A stretch of DNA of 64,000 nucleotides from Davidsoniella eucalypti (GCA_004009845.1 RMBW01000007.1:1-64000); one strand, 5' to 3'; shown: positions 22,270 to 36,015, counted from the first letter of the stretch. Translations and numbers: made by a program. Notes: generated by a model not told the origin, from the sequence alone.

Positions 22270-24423
22270 GGCAGTGGACGGCAAACGGCATGGCCCAAGG
22301 CGCCGCCTATCCGAATGGATGAGGAGTGGCCGACGAAGGTTAATCGGCACTGATTCAGAACTGAAATAGCGATGGCAACTTCTAGATGGGCGAAAGCGGT
22401 GTGCAGAGAAAGATGCAGAGAAACCACGACGACAGACTAATTGTCGATACACGATTGAAGAATTGAACAAAGAGGAGAAGATGGATTGCAGAAATACCCA
22501 GAGTTACCAGAACGAGATGAGCTGGAGGGAAAGAGTTAAGAATAGTAGCACCGTGGATCGGAAAGCACAGTCGTTATATGCGAGGAACAGGAACAATAAT
22601 GCCTGTACGGAATAGATTAGGTGGACGGACGAATATAATTGTATAGTTGTAATATGTAGACAAGACTGCCACGAGGCGAGGCGCTCTGTTCAGTTAGACG
22701 CAAAACAAAGTCCTGTAATTGAAGCTAGACGTGAGAGCGAGGCAAATATAAGACTCTTCTGCAAGAAGGTTTGCTGGGATTCTTAGTGGGGGATCGATCG
22801 CAAATGTCGATTGAAGTTGAATGGTAAAGCTAGCGTGCTGCCCCCAAAGAAAATATATATATTTTTATTTTTATTTTTTTGCTTCACAACACTTTCGAAG
22901 GGTGTAAACAGCACAGTCCAGTCATTCGGATAGCTAGCTATTACCCAACAATTTGAGCTGGTGCCTGAATATACAGATAGATCGAAGGCTGCCTACTGCT
23001 TAACACCTGTACAATATGCACAGATGGATATACTGGCTAGGAATGTATCAGCAAGGAACAAGCATCAATGGCTGTGTGGCAATAGTAGTAAATCATACAA
23101 CAGAACGCAATGAACTCAATAATTATACATGTAGTGGTAGCTAGCATATAGCGTCTCAGGCGACGGGCAAAGAGGACCTTCGACAAGGATACAGTGCCTC
23201 TCTGTTTACAACAGCAGCCTTGATGGGCCGACAGGGGAGAACTGCTGCAGTGGGTTTAGTCGTTTGAACACACAGACTCGCTGTGCTGTACAAATATACA
23301 AATAATCTGTTGGCTCGTTTATTCGTTCGGGGAATGGAGGTTATGGGATTGATTCTTTTCGTAGCTAAGCTCTTCGAGACAGGACAGATGGGCCTACTTG
23401 TACTAGCAGTGGGAAACTAGAATAGGAGGCTCGGGAAAATAAACAAACAAACATATAGAGGTTGAGTCGACTACGATCGTCTGGTTCAGGCGAGGCCGGG
23501 GGCATATAGAGCCAAAGATCTCTTGAGGAGAAGGGGGTACTGCTATCTGTAGATTACACTAGATTACCAGCCTAGTCATTAAGAGTGCTTGAAAAGCTTC
23601 AGATGAAAGTCAAAAATAGCTGCTACAGATTGTTAAAGCTAGTTTTTGGCCTTGATTTGACCCGAAGGGTTTGACCGTTCTAAAACCGTACCAAGCATGA
23701 GCACAGTGCGATAGCGCAGACCACCTAGGGGCTTGGGTTCGTAGCCCGTCTACAGGGGTGACAGGGGATACCGACTCGGTGCTTCTATTGTTTGTGTGCC
23801 TGTAGACATAGACAGAAACCAAAAATACAGTGTAATATACCGTACATCGTTGCTACCCACTGTGTGATAGCTGGCTATAGCTGTGCGCCACTTAACGAGG
23901 GGCATGCCACAGTAGAGAATCATGCCCCACTATCTCTGCCTGTGGCGGTAGATTGTTCTATAGCTCTAGTCCTGGTATCTAATCCTTCTAGTAGAGCCGA
24001 TGACTGCGACGGACGCCGACCCAATTGTTAGGCTCGTTTGTGACGCTTATGCACGGGATTTTTTTCTTTCTTTTTAGATGGATCCTTGAACTGTTTTTGG
24101 CGAGCATTTTACCGGCGCGCAAATAGATAAAAAAATATTTCGAGATCGCCAACTTTTTTCCGGTCTTTCCTTTCTAGACGACGTCTCTACCATCGCATTC
24201 AGCCTTATCCAGAAGATATAGACGAGGCTGAAAATAACTGTATTGCTTTGTGTTTCTATCAACATTGTTTCTTTGCTCTATTAGCCTACGCCATCTCACA
24301 TCCCATCCCGCCATGCAGATGTTGTAGCAGCGCAAAGCCATCGCATGTCACGACCGTTCCGACTCTTTTCCAAAAACCACTACCTCCCACGCTAAAATAC
24401 TTGTACAATAACGGCTCTTCATC
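22270..24423. other. Divergent promoter region DDHD lipase / RPC1
   Basis: 2.15 kb between divergent starts. A TATA-like run of AT with long T stretches lies at 22853-22880, and a T-rich tract at 24055-24080 precedes RPC1. Open frames are short. No tRNA-like A or B box pair could be found by eye. Confidence 0.5.
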
Positions 24424-27400
24424 ATGGAACATACGGCTGGAAGTCCCATCAAGCAACAGCTTGTTGACAAGCTGCCAAAGCGCTTCAAGGCTATGAAGTT
24501 TGGCGTCCAGTAAGTCGAGTCGAGCCACTCAGATGCTCTCATGATGGTGGGGGAAACACCAGCGTCATAGCTTATCATGCCATACTCTGCCCTGCAGCTT
24601 CTAACATTGCCTTTTCTCTAGATCACAGCAGGATATCTTCAACCAATCGGTACTCGAGGTCTCTAACCGCATGCTTTACGATATCGAGAAGAACCGCACA
24701 CCATATCTCCACGGACCTCTCGATACCCGGCTAGTACGTCACCACACCACGATAGCCGACTGTCACATATCTCTAAGATCTAGACTAACATCTATATGCA
24801 GGGTACATCCAGCAAGTCAGGCAAATGCTCTACTTGCAATGAAATGCTCCAAGCCTGTATGGGCCATTTTGGCCGTGTGAAGTTGCCACTGCCCTGCTTC
24901 CACATTGGCTACCTTGGATTCATCGTCACAATTTTGCAAAACATCTGCAAGGTTAGTAATAGACTATGCTCGTACTACATGTCCATGTTAACATGCTAAC
25001 ACTCAATGTAGAAATGTGCCCATGTTATGCTTACCGAAAAAGAACGCCAATCATTCCTCAAAGATCTCCGTCGTAAAGATTTGGACAACCTACGCCGAAC
25101 CCAGGTTGCCAAGAGAATCAACGAGCAATGCCGCAAGGCTAAGACATGCCCTCACTGCGATGCCATCAACGGAACTATCCGCAAGGTCGGCGTGCTAAAG
25201 TTGATCCATGACAAATTCTCAACCTTTAACAAGTCGACTGCTGCCAAGAAGGTCCCTCCCGAGGAGAAGAAGAGTTTTGACCGGTCGTTCGATGAGGCCC
25301 GGAAGCAGAATCCCGAGCTAGACAAACATCTGAAGAAAGCCATGGAAGATCTGAACCCTCTTCGTGTGCTCAACCTGTTCAAGCTTATTGGTCCCACTGA
25401 CTGCGAGCTCTTGGGTCTGAATCCAGTGGAGGGTCGTCCTGAAATGTTCATATGGCAATCAGTGCCTGCGCCACCAGTGTGCATTCGGCCATCTGTGGCC
25501 CAGGATAACGCAAGTAACGAAGATGATATCACGACCAAATTGTCCGAAATTGTCTGGATCTCTGGTATGATTCGCAGTGCACTTCAGCGCGGTACGCCCA
25601 TCACGACGATTATGGAACAATGGGAATATCTTCAACTCCAAATTGCCATGTATGTCAATTCTGATGTCCCTGGCCTCCAGCAGCCTGGATTTGGCAAGAG
25701 TGTTCGTGGTTTCTGCCAACGTCTGAAGGGTAAGCAGGGTCGCTTCCGTGGCAATTTGTCTGGCAAACGTGTGGACTTTTCAGGCCGTACAGTTATTTCA
25801 CCTGATCCAAATCTGGGTATTGACCAAGTTGCCGTGCCTATCCTGGTGGCCAAGAACTTGACATACCCAGAGAAGGTGAATCGCCATAACATTGAGAAAC
25901 TCAGACAATGTGTGCGAAACGGCCCAACTGTACACCCTGGAGCGCAGATGATTCTGATCAAGGATGAAACCGGTCATTACAAGCAGAGTTTGAAATTCGG
26001 TGATCGTAACAAGCTCGCTGAGGCATTGCGATTCGGTGATATTGTTGAGCGCCACCTGGAAGACGGTGATATCGTGCTTTTCAACCGTCAACCGTCTCTT
26101 CACAAGCTCAGTATCATGAGTCACTTGGCTAAGATTCGTCCTTGGAGAACGTTCCGTCTGAACGAATGTGTGTGCGGTCCTTACAACGCTGATTTCGACG
26201 GTGATGAAATGAACCTTCACGTTCCACAGACTGAGGAGGCTCGCGCAGAGGCCATCACTCTCATGGGTGTCAAGAACAATTTGGCGACGCCCAAAAACGG
26301 AGAGCCCATCATTGCCGCAACGCAAGATTTCATCACGGCAGCCTATGTGTTCAGTAGCAAGGATCGTTTCTATGACCGCCGCTCGTTCACACAACTCTGC
26401 CTTCACATGATAGACAGTCAAACGTACATTGAGCTACCGCCGCCTGCCATTCTCAAGCCAGAGGCTCTGTGGACTGGCAAGCAGCTGTTCAATATGCTCA
26501 TGCGCCCTAATAAGAAGAGTAATGTGCTAGTCAATCTGGATGCTAAGTGCAGAGATTACTCCCCTCAAAGCAACAAGGCACCGGACATGGACCCCAACGA
26601 CGGCTGGCTGGTTATCCGTAACTCTGAAGTCATGTGCGGTCGCATGGACAAATCAACTGTTGGTGACGGCAAGAAGGACTCCGTGTTCTACGTCATTCTC
26701 AGAGATTTTGGTCCGGACGCTGCTGTCATTGCTATGAACCGTCTAGCCAAGCTTGCAGCTAGAGCACTTGGCAACCGCGGCTTCTCGATCGGCATTGGTG
26801 ACGTGTATCCTTCACAGTCCCTTACTCTGCACAAGAACACGCTGGTTGATGACGCTTACAAGAAGTGTGACGAGCTCATCGACACATTCAAGGCTGGAAA
26901 GCTTGAAAAAGCCCCTGGCTGTAACTTGGAGCAGACTCTAGAGACGCTGATTGGTGGTATCCTCAGTAAAGTTCGTGAGCAGGCCGGTTCTCACTGTATC
27001 CGCACCTTAAGCCGCAACAATGCACCCCTCATCATGGCCAAGTCTGGTTCAAAGGGTTCCAACATTAATGTCGCTCAAATGGTGGCTGTCGTCGGCCAAC
27101 AGATTATTGCCAATGCCCGTGTACCCGATGGTTTCCAGGATCGTTCGCTTCCCCATTTCCACAAGAATGCGAGACATCCGCCTTCCAAGGGTTTCGTACG
27201 AAACAGTTTCTACACTGGCTTAGTGCCTACAGAGTTCATCTTCCACGCCATGGCTGGTCGTGAAGGTCTAGTCGATACAGCAGTCAAGACTGCCGAAACA
27301 GGTTACATGTCACGTCGTCTGATGAAATCTCTGGAAGATCTTTCGACACAATACGACGACACCGTGCGAACATCCAGTGGTGGAATTGTGCAATTCCAAT

Positions 27401-29127
27401 TTGGTGCAGATAAACTGGATCCCGTGGACATGGAGGGCTCTGCCGTACCTGTCAACTTCAACCGTACATTTACTCATGCTGAGAGTTTGACCTGGAATAA
27501 CGACGATCCTATGATGCTGCCTAGTGAGGTTCGCCAGCTTCGTGATGATATGCTCAACCCCGAGCGTAAGAAGTATCCCCGTACCGGTCTTCTAGGAGAC
27601 TCGCTGGGCTATGAAGATCAGAGCGACTATGCCATTGATGAACACGATGGTGCTCGCAACTTCCTCAAGACTATCGATGCCTATATCGAGGGCCGTGCTA
27701 AGCGTATCGAAAAAGTCATGACTGACGCTGGTCTTAACCCAAGCCTTACGCGTGCTGAAGTCGATGCCGCGAGCTCTTCGTCCTCAACAATAGCCACCCA
27801 GCTCGGCCATGTGGAACGTGTTAGCAAAATCTCACGTGTCACACTAACCCGCTTCATCCGTCTCTGTCTAGAAAAGTTCAAGAAGGCCCATGTCGAGCCT
27901 GGCCACGCTGTCGGTGCTGTTGGTGCGCAGTCTATTGGTGAGCCTGGTACGCAAATGACACTAAAGACTTTCCATTTCGCTGGTGTCGCTGGTATGAGTA
28001 TCACACAGGGTGTCCCGCGTATCAAGGAGATTATCAACGCCTCGAACAACATTTCTACGCCCGTTATCGCCTGCCCACTCGAGAACGACAGGCAAATCGA
28101 GGTAGCACGCGTAGTCAAGGCACGTATCGAAAAGAGCTTTGTCTCAGACATCATCAGCTACATGGAAGATGAGTGGCGGCCAGAATGCGCCAAGGTCGTA
28201 CTACAGGTCGATATGGATGCGTTGGCAGACATGAATCTCGGTATTAACACAGGTAATATTGCAGATGCCATCTTGAAATACCGCAAGTTGAAGCTTAACA
28301 AGGGCGATATTTACGAGCCATACCCGGGACGCTTGGAGATCATGGTCCGCGTCGATGCCGATAAGCCTCGCAAAGTGGCCAAGACTACACGGGCTCAACA
28401 GATGGACGATCAGGGAGATTTATACCTGCGTGCTAGTTATCTTCGGCGTACACTTCCTTTTGTTCCCGTTAGCGGCTATCCTGATGCCGTTCGTGCCATC
28501 ATCCAGACCAGTGACGACAGCCTGAACAAGGTCATTGTCGAAGGATACGGTCTGCGCAGCTGCATGACCACAGAAGGTGTTATAGGCTCTCAAGTCACGT
28601 CCAACAACATCATGGAGGTGAAGGAAGTCTTGGGTATCGAAGCAGCGCGTGCTACGATCGCATCTGAAATTGGTGAAGTCATGAAGGACATGAACATCGA
28701 TCCTCGTCACATGGACTTACTTGCCGATGTCATGACATACAAGGGTGAAGTTCTCGGTATCACCCGTTTCGGTCTAGCCAAGATGCGTGATTCGGTTCTT
28801 CAGCTAGCCTCATTCGAAAAGACTCCGGATCACTTATTCTCTGCTGCCGCCGGCATGAAGACGGATACAATTGAGGGTGTCTCTGAATGTATCATCATGG
28901 GCCAAACCATGTCTATCGGAACTGGCGCGTTCCAAATGGTTCGCCGTCTAGGTATCTCTAAGGCTGATATCGTTCCTAGAGATACTCTATTCGAGGATTT
29001 GTGGGCTGAAGAGGTCAAGATTAAGAAGAATCTGCGGAAGAAGTCAGCGCCTCAAGTTAATGGAATTAACGGCCATGCACATATAAATGGAAACATGAAT
29101 GGTGCGGATGTTGTCATGGTTGGTTGA
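24424..29127 (+). CDS. RPC1: DNA-directed RNA polymerase III largest subunit
   Basis: Largest catalytic subunit of Pol III (Rpc160), which makes tRNA, 5S rRNA and U6. Exons are 24424-24509, 24622-24733, 24802-24951 and 25012-29127 (4464 nt, 1487 residues; yeast has 1460). The clamp zinc sites are KCSTCNEMLQACMGHFG and CPHC. The active site NADFDGDEMNLH lies near residue 509, with the three Asp that hold the catalytic magnesium. The bridge-helix and trigger-loop region includes VGAVGAQSIGEPGTQMT. It is Pol III rather than Pol II because there is no heptad CTD and the N-terminal segment reads QQDIFNQSVLEVSNRMLYD. It ends in an Asn/Gly-rich tail (GINGHAHINGNMNGADVV) not expected to be conserved. 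It is divergent to the lipase gene and convergent with the MIT gene. Very secure. Confidence 0.96.
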
Positions 29128-29827
29128 TTTTGATATATCAAATACAATCAGATCAAAAAGGAAAGCGTTATATTGGTTATCATAATTCCTTTTTTTTTGC
29201 TAGAAAAAGGATATTGAGATGACATTTTTATCTCAAAAATATCTCTTCCATTTACTGTCACTACTAGTTCTGGCTTTTTTTTTCCTTTTTCCTCTCTTCT
29301 TTCTTAATATTTTGTCAAAGTTTTGCATTAATCTCAAGAATTAGCTGGGAGCCAAATTATTATTTATCTGTACATTACCAAAGAATCTAAAATTAAATAT
29401 TAAACTTTTTTTGCATGCATACAAATTGAAAAAAAGGAAAAAAGTCAAATTATCATGTATGAAGAGTAAGAACAAAAAGATAATTGGATTGATATATAGA
29501 ATGAAAAAAAGCCCAAAAAAATTGTTGGAATATATGGAAAAGAAGGGGATATCAGAGGGTATCGTTTCATTACCGTGGGAAAAAAGAAAAAAGAACAGAA
29601 AAAAAAAGAATTGAACAAGAAGAGAGTATCAAAAAGCTATGAAAAAAAGAAAGATATACAATAAAAATATATCGCATGCCTAGAGAAGAAGACGAAAAAA
29701 AAAATATATATGATAAAGATGACGATGGAAAACAAAATTAGACATAAGAGTGATTTTCGCAGAAGAAAGATATATATATATATACTGGGGGAATTTTTTT
29801 TCTTTTTTGTCTGGTTTTTTTTTTCGT
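29128..29827. other. Convergent intergenic region RPC1/MIT gene, A-rich low complexity
   Basis: 700 bases rich in A on the plus strand with AAAAAG-type runs (29430-29700) and a simple (AT)7 repeat at 29770-29784. Both 3' UTRs lie here. Short Lys-rich open frames are composition artefacts. Confidence 0.6.
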
Positions 29828-32800
29828 TCATGTACTAGCCCATTCCGTACCACGCTTAACAAACTTATCTAACAAACTAGTCAAATCAGCCATGACGAAC
29901 CGCACAATATAAAACGCAAAGAACTCTGCTGCATGACGAGTACACAATTCCAATCCAACCTGCGTCTTATCCGCATGTTTCAAGCCCGGATCTTCTACCT
30001 GGCGAGCAATCTGATCAACCGTCTGAGCAGCATCGAATAGCTTTGCGAGAGATTCCATGTATACTGCGTTCGGTCCACCGAATTGAACCTTTTTGACGTC
30101 CCGACGCACGGGTTTGCTTGTGGGATTCATCGTGAACGGTAGCATCTCAGAGGGCGGTGTATCACGCTTAGTCACGCCGTGGGAAGCGGCGGAATCAGCT
30201 CGCATGGTCACCATGGTTGCGCTGCCACCGGAAGAATACTGGTTAACCAGTCCAGCCTGTGATGTCTTGCTACGTAGGCGGCGCCAGGAGAAGGATGATC
30301 CGGATTTACCGGAGACAGAGGTTGATCGCGGTACTGGGTTGCTGACTTCGGCTTCGTTGGTTGTTGATGCTTCACGGAATAGGAAGCCAGGTGTTTGTAC
30401 ACCAACTTCTCCGCCGAGTTTGCGGGCTAGTTGGGGAGTCAATTGCTCTAGTATGCTCTCAAGATACTGCATTTCCTCTAGCACCATATCGGCATCGTTG
30501 GTGTTGGCCCGACCGATACGTTCCAGGGCAAGAGTCAGCTGGTCACAGGCCATGATCTTGTCGTCCAAGTTCTTCAACTTGACACCTTTGACCTTCCAGA
30601 CATCGTGGGGGATGAACAGTTTGTTACTGACGAAGCCGCCGCGAGGATGGCAGAGAGTCTGGTACAAGCAACGCATAAGCCAGAAAGGACGAAGCAAAAA
30701 GTCGTTGGGACATGGCTCAAGTGCCACAGGAGTAGCAGCGTCGACGCTCTGAAACGGACGTGGTTGGACTGTACCATTTCCGAGACCATTGTTGATATGG
30801 TTAAGACCGGCATCGTAGAAGTATATGGCCTCGGTCGATTCGCCCTTGAGGTGATCCGTAAAGGCTCCAGACAGCGGTGTGGGCACTGTAGGGTAATTAG
30901 AAGATCTGCCGCCGTAGGTACTTGCAGGAGTCCCAGGCGACATGTCACTGATATCTTCGATGTTCGAGACAGACATGTTGCGTGTCTGTGTACTACGCAA
31001 GCTTGCAGATGAGTAATTCTTGCGCAGCGGTCGACTCGAGACAGGTGACGCCGAACGGCCATCTTCGGGGATATCTTCGAACTCGTGCATAGGCATTGGC
31101 GGTGTTGAGTGCATGCCTGTGCCCATAGCCATGGGAACTGGGGGCGCTGAGGCAGGAGGGTGTCTATGTATCATGCCTAGAACATCGTCCATACCTTCGG
31201 GCAATACCTCGTCGTCGTAGTCGTTATGTTGCTGTTGGCCAGCTGCTAGCATAATGTCGTCCATATCGGGCGTCGGGACTTCGGCAATCTGGTCATTGGC
31301 GATTGGCCGTCTCATAGGCGATGTTTCGATCAGGAGCTGCTTCGGGTTCTGACCAGAGAGACGGCGGCTGCGAACCGTCTGAGAAGCAACGCTGGTATTG
31401 CGAGAGCGGGTCTGGGCGTTGGATAAATCTGAGATGCTCGTATCCGGAGAGGTCATGGACGGGTCAGGCTTGGGATTGTAAGAGCTAGATAGCGTCTGGG
31501 GCTCTGGAGGAGAGCCACCGGGAAAGGTAGCTGATGTAGGTGCTGACGTGCCAGCGCTGAACCAGGTGCGAGAAGCCAAGTTGCTGGACTGGCTCTCTTG
31601 CGGTCTGTGGCCGTTGGCACGAGAACCAATGCCAAAGTCTTCGATCTTGTAGGCCATAGTATTATCTTCCTCATCGCTGGCATCGTCGAAGAAGTCGCCG
31701 CCAGGAATTGCTGGTGTATCGAGAGGCATATCGCTGTCTTGCTCATGAATATCTTGATAACGACGCTCTTGTATTTGGCTCTCCTTTAAGCTGCGCTCTC
31801 GTTCTCGTTCTCGCTCTCGATCGCGTTGAGTTTGGCGTTCTAGTTCCAGTCTTGTAGCCTCCATTTGAGTCTGGCGCACACGCTCCTTTGCAAGCTCAAC
31901 CTTGCGCATTGCTTGCGCTACAGGGTCTTCTTCCTGGGTAACAGAAAGGTGTTGTCTTTGGTTCACTGGTGTCATGGGCTCGTAGGGATCGTCGTAGGCG
32001 GCTTCCACAGCAGCATCTAAGGCGGCGTCAAACTCAAAATCTGTACTTCTACTCATGGAGCGCATCTGCAGACTTTGATGAGAGTGTTGGTGCATAGACG
32101 AAGCCCGTGAATGAAGAGATGAAACAGTCGATTCGCCTGACCCGGCATGGTCCAGCCATGAGTCTTGGCTCATAGCGCGGGCATGAAGGCTGTTTCCCGA
32201 TTGCTGTCGACTCACGCTCTGGCCCGAGAACGAATCATTTCGCATGTTTTCTGAGGTTCCATATGGCATCAAGCCTTGGTTGTAGTTTGGACTAGGGTTT
32301 TGGCTTCCTGGTGGACGAGTATATGGTGATAGAGGTCGAGGCATGTACTGGTCTTCTTCGGGTCTGTGTAAGAAGGTATTGCTATTACTGCGCTCGTGGG
32401 GTGAACGCCAGTCGCTAGCTCCGGCGGGCGATGTAGAGAAGGCCGAGTGTAGCTGCTGCCCGGCTCGATGTGGAGGCGGTCGTTCGGGTATAGAGAGCAT
32501 CTGAGGTTGAGCGTATCCCCTCGAGGCGCTGCTGAAGCTGGATGTGGTGGCTGTATGGGGGGTCATGGTGTCATCGCCAATGTCGTCGTCTTCATCGTCT
32601 TCGTCGTCGAACTGGGTGGTCATTGGTGGCATAAAATCAGTGCTGTCGCGTTCTGGGCGAGGAGGGAGTTCCTTTTCGTCGTCAAATTCAAGTTGACCCA
32701 TGCCATCGAGCTCTTCAATTCTCGAGGTGTAGCGATCACGCTAGTTGATAATAAAACGTTAGCAAGATAAAAGGAGAGTCGAACGTATGGAATGTGGTAG

Positions 32801-35800
32801 CTTACGATTTCCTCAAGACGGCGGCGCACATCGTCAACTCCGACACGGAGAATGACCTGGTTGAGTAGCTGACTGGCCTCGATGTAGGCTGTCCGCGCGC
32901 CCTCAAAGTTCTGCACATTGTCGAGTTCTACAGCTGTGTTTGCCTTTTGCAGAGCCCGTGACAGCATCTCCTTCTGTGAGAGCTTGCGCGAGCGAGTCGT
33001 CGTGTGATTTGGATCAGGGGCCCGTACGCGCGCCGGGGCGCGATTGTAGGGGTCGACTGAAGCGCCGGCGAAGCGATCGTACTGGGACGGCATCAGGATG
33101 GCTGTGTCGGGGGTCGGTGTCATGCCGGTCTGGTCGTCGAGGGGAAGGTGATGGGTGTTTATGCGCAAGTTCTGGGGGCCGGCTGGTGTGGGTGTGCTGT
33201 AGTAGTCATAACCATGGCCACGATACATTGCTTGAGGGGGTACAGGCGGCAGGTCACCCGGTGGTGGCTGCGAGGTCTGGACTGGAGTCTGGCGAGATAG
33301 GAGCTGGCGCTGTTGTGAAGGATCCGTAGTTGTAGGCTTGGTGGTATTGGTATTGGTATTGGTAGTCGTTGCTGTTGTTTCGAGAGGGAGAGAGATGTCC
33401 AAGGGGGGCAGAACGGGCAGCGTCAGGGTCAACGGGCCGTTAGCGCTAGGGGCAGAGGACGACACAGGAGGGGGAGGGTTTGGCCGAGAGGGGGGAATAG
33501 CAGTAGTAGTAGCGGTAGTCGTAGGCAACAAAGAAGAAGATTGTGTCGGTGGGCTAACGGCAGAGACTGAAGCCCAGAAATCCGGCAAAGGGGGCAGAGC
33601 TGGCGGCGGATCGTGGTGAAAAGCGGCGGCGGTTGAAGAGCTGCGGGTGCGACGCGCTGGGTGTTTAGTGACAGGAGGAGGTGTAGAGAGAGGTTGAGTA
33701 GCAGTGAGATTTGTAGCCGGTCTTGTAGTAGTAGTGGTAGGTACAATAGTAGGTACAGGCGGTATTGGAATTGAGGACGCTTGTGGGCCGTTACGAGCTG
33801 AAGTCGAAGTTTTCGAAGCCGAGTTCGAGGAGCCCGTAGTCGAGAAGGAAAGAAAGGACGAACGATGGCGCTGTAAAGAAGCCGGGTCAATGCTCATGCG
33901 ACGGCGGTGAAGTTTGTTAGGCGTACGAGCAGCCGTCAGAGACTGCGATGGTGGTTGTGGAGGAGGAGAAGATGGCGGTATCCGTGGCTCTTTGGTGCTG
34001 TTGTTTGCTGATGTTTCTACAGGCGTAGTAGTAGCGGAAGTCGCAGCAGCAGTAGTGGCAGTACTAGCAGTGGTTACAGTAGGAGACGAGGTGGAGGCCG
34101 ACCAGCGTTGCACGCTTCCAAGCACTGACGAGATGGGCGACTGAGCGAGCTGAGATAGACGGCGGTGGAACGAGCGGTCGGAGGTAGAATTAGAATTAGA
34201 ATTCTTGCGCTGGGTGGAAAAAGGCGTCGCAGCAGCAGAATGTTGGAAGTCTGAAGGAGGAAGAGGAGGGAGCGGTATAACAGGAGCAGTAGAGGCAGAG
34301 GCAGCAAAAGCAGTACTACGACTAGCAATCGTATTAGCAGAGACAACCCCATCCGCTAAAGAAGCTGACACCGACAGGGGCTGCGGCTGCGAAAGACGAC
34401 GGCGTTGGGCAGTAAACCTGGAATTGCTAGTAATACCACTGCTGTCACTACTAGTAGGAACAGGAGGAACAGGATTCAGCGAGAAATTGACATTTGGTGC
34501 TCCAGCAGACGCCGAGACCGACGCTGTTCGACGGCCAGTGAATGTCTTTCTTTCGTTTCTCTCGACGACGACGGCTGAAGGCAGCAAGTTCTGTTGGTTT
34601 TGCTTCCTCTGCCTCTGCTGTGGTGGCGGAGACTTCGGCGGCTGGGTCGACAGAGGGCTGATATAGCTGTTACCGGCTCTAGTATCTCGTGCACTGCTAT
34701 CCCGCGCAGCTTCAGTGCCAAACGGATTCGTAGAAAACGACACAACTGGACGGTAATACCCAGAGTCGTGCTCGTAGGGTGGGTGGTGGTGATGGTGGCT
34801 TTGGTGGTTATAGTTGCTTCCAGCGTTTTTCGGGGGCACTGTAGGCGCTATAATATACGTTCTAGCGGGCGATTGCAGAGCGTGGGGCGCTGAAGGGCGG
34901 CGGCGCAGGCGGTCCTGGCCAGTAAAGTACGCTGGAGCAGCAACTGTACGGGGCTCTGGACTAGGCCCTGGACCACCCCCGGGGCCTAGATGTGGCGCCA
35001 AGGGGTCCGGGCCAAAGGCCTCTAAAGGTCTTGGTGGTCTCGAAGGAGCAATAATAGCAGCGCTAAAAACATAGCTTTCAGGTGTGCTTCTAGAGGTGGA
35101 CTGCTGTGACATCTGCTCCAGACTCGGCATGTGAAATCTGTGAGACGCTAAAGATAGAGATGTCTTGCGGGCTGACGGTGACATATCATTATGAAACTCT
35201 TGAGGACTAGCTATTTCTGTAGCAGGTGAAATCACATCGTCGCTCGTCCACATCGCCGTACTATCGTCTGCCGCAGTAGTCGTAGTAACAGTGCTCATAG
35301 ACATGAACGACTCGTCGCCTACATTTTCTGCCATATCTGTAGTAGCTGTAATTGGCGAAGTGTACTGCTGATAAGTCTGGGCGGCCCCAGCGTTATTGCT
35401 AGACCTGGACCTGGACCTGGACCTTGACCTGGACCTAGAGTTGGAGCTAGGCCCAGCTGTATCTCTAGTCGTGATATGATCGACGTTTTGCACAGGCATT
35501 CCCATCTTTCGCTGCACTTTATCGCCATGGCCTCCATGCCGCAGCTCCAGGCCAGCAGCAGCCATATTCACGCTGCTTCTCCGCCTACTGCTGCTACTAT
35601 GGTTGCTACTACTCGTATCCAGACTCTGGCCCGGGAGCCTCGGCCTATCAGTAGCAGAAGAACTGTTGAGATCCAGGGCAGCTCCGGGCGAAGCCGTCTG
35701 TGTCTTTGGCTTCTGGGACACCGACATCCGGACGGCCTTGTTCTGATTCATAAGGCGCTGCTGGCGCTGGGCTATCATTATCTTGGCATGCTGGAGTCGC

Positions 35801-36015
35801 GCAGCTTCATACTCCTGCTGCGCTTGAACCGACTCAGACTGGCGGCCCTGGGGACGCAGATGCGGATTTGATGCTCGAACAGAGGATGTGGCCGCCGAAA
35901 CAGCAGCAAACTCGGCCTGGACACTTCTCGGTGATAGGGCGGCGTCATCCTTACTCGAGATAACGGGGTTACGGGAGCTGGCGGCATTGACATTGTATTG
36001 GTCCATGAAAGCCAT
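29828..36015 (-). CDS. Very large, mostly disordered MIT-domain protein
   Basis: 2040-residue protein from two exons, 36015-32806 and 32740-29828 (6123 nt, 66-nt intron, GTAAGC donor, CTAG acceptor). The first ~1000 residues are low complexity: Ser/Thr/Pro-rich, an alternating Arg-Ser tract near residue 198, and Thr-Asn repeats near 885. A helical module at about 1010-1085 (LSQKEMLSRALQKANTAVEL, then YIEASQLLNQVI and RRRLEEIRDRY) fits an MIT domain. MIT domains bind ESCRT-III tails or act in microtubule-linked trafficking. Another disordered stretch follows, with acidic FDDEDDEDDDIGDD and a charged coiled-coil-like segment (RTQMEATRLELERQTQRDRE). The C-terminal ~330 residues are folded-looking (NDFLLRPFWLMRCLYQTLCH, GGFVSNKLFIPHDVWKVKG). 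I know the MIT and this C-terminal block as a mould protein family without a firm function. The ATG is the first in frame. Confidence 0.85.
33343..33366 (-). repeat. Four 6-bp units coding a Thr-Asn tract
   Basis: Three exact GGTATT copies and one GGTAGT in tandem within exon 1 of the MIT gene, coding Asn-Thr repeats in the disordered part. A small coding minisatellite. Confidence 0.75.
35402..35437 (-). repeat. Six 6-bp units coding an Arg-Ser dipeptide tract
   Basis: GACCTG-type hexamers in near-perfect tandem (two units differ by one base) inside the MIT gene; read on the minus strand they give alternating Ser and Arg. The near-identity of synonymous positions points to recent slippage. 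Allele length may vary between strains. Confidence 0.8.

Noticed and set aside
23640..23780. Stretch with GGGTTCGTAGCCC resembling a tRNA T-arm
   Set aside because: No matching acceptor stem, A box or anticodon arm could be placed on either strand.
29411..29614. Lys-rich small frame downstream of RPC1
   Set aside because: Made by A-rich low-complexity 3' UTR sequence.
30093..30752. 219-codon open frame on the plus strand
   Set aside because: Antisense shadow of the conserved C-terminal part of the MIT-domain gene; Arg/Ser-rich composition with no recognisable motif.
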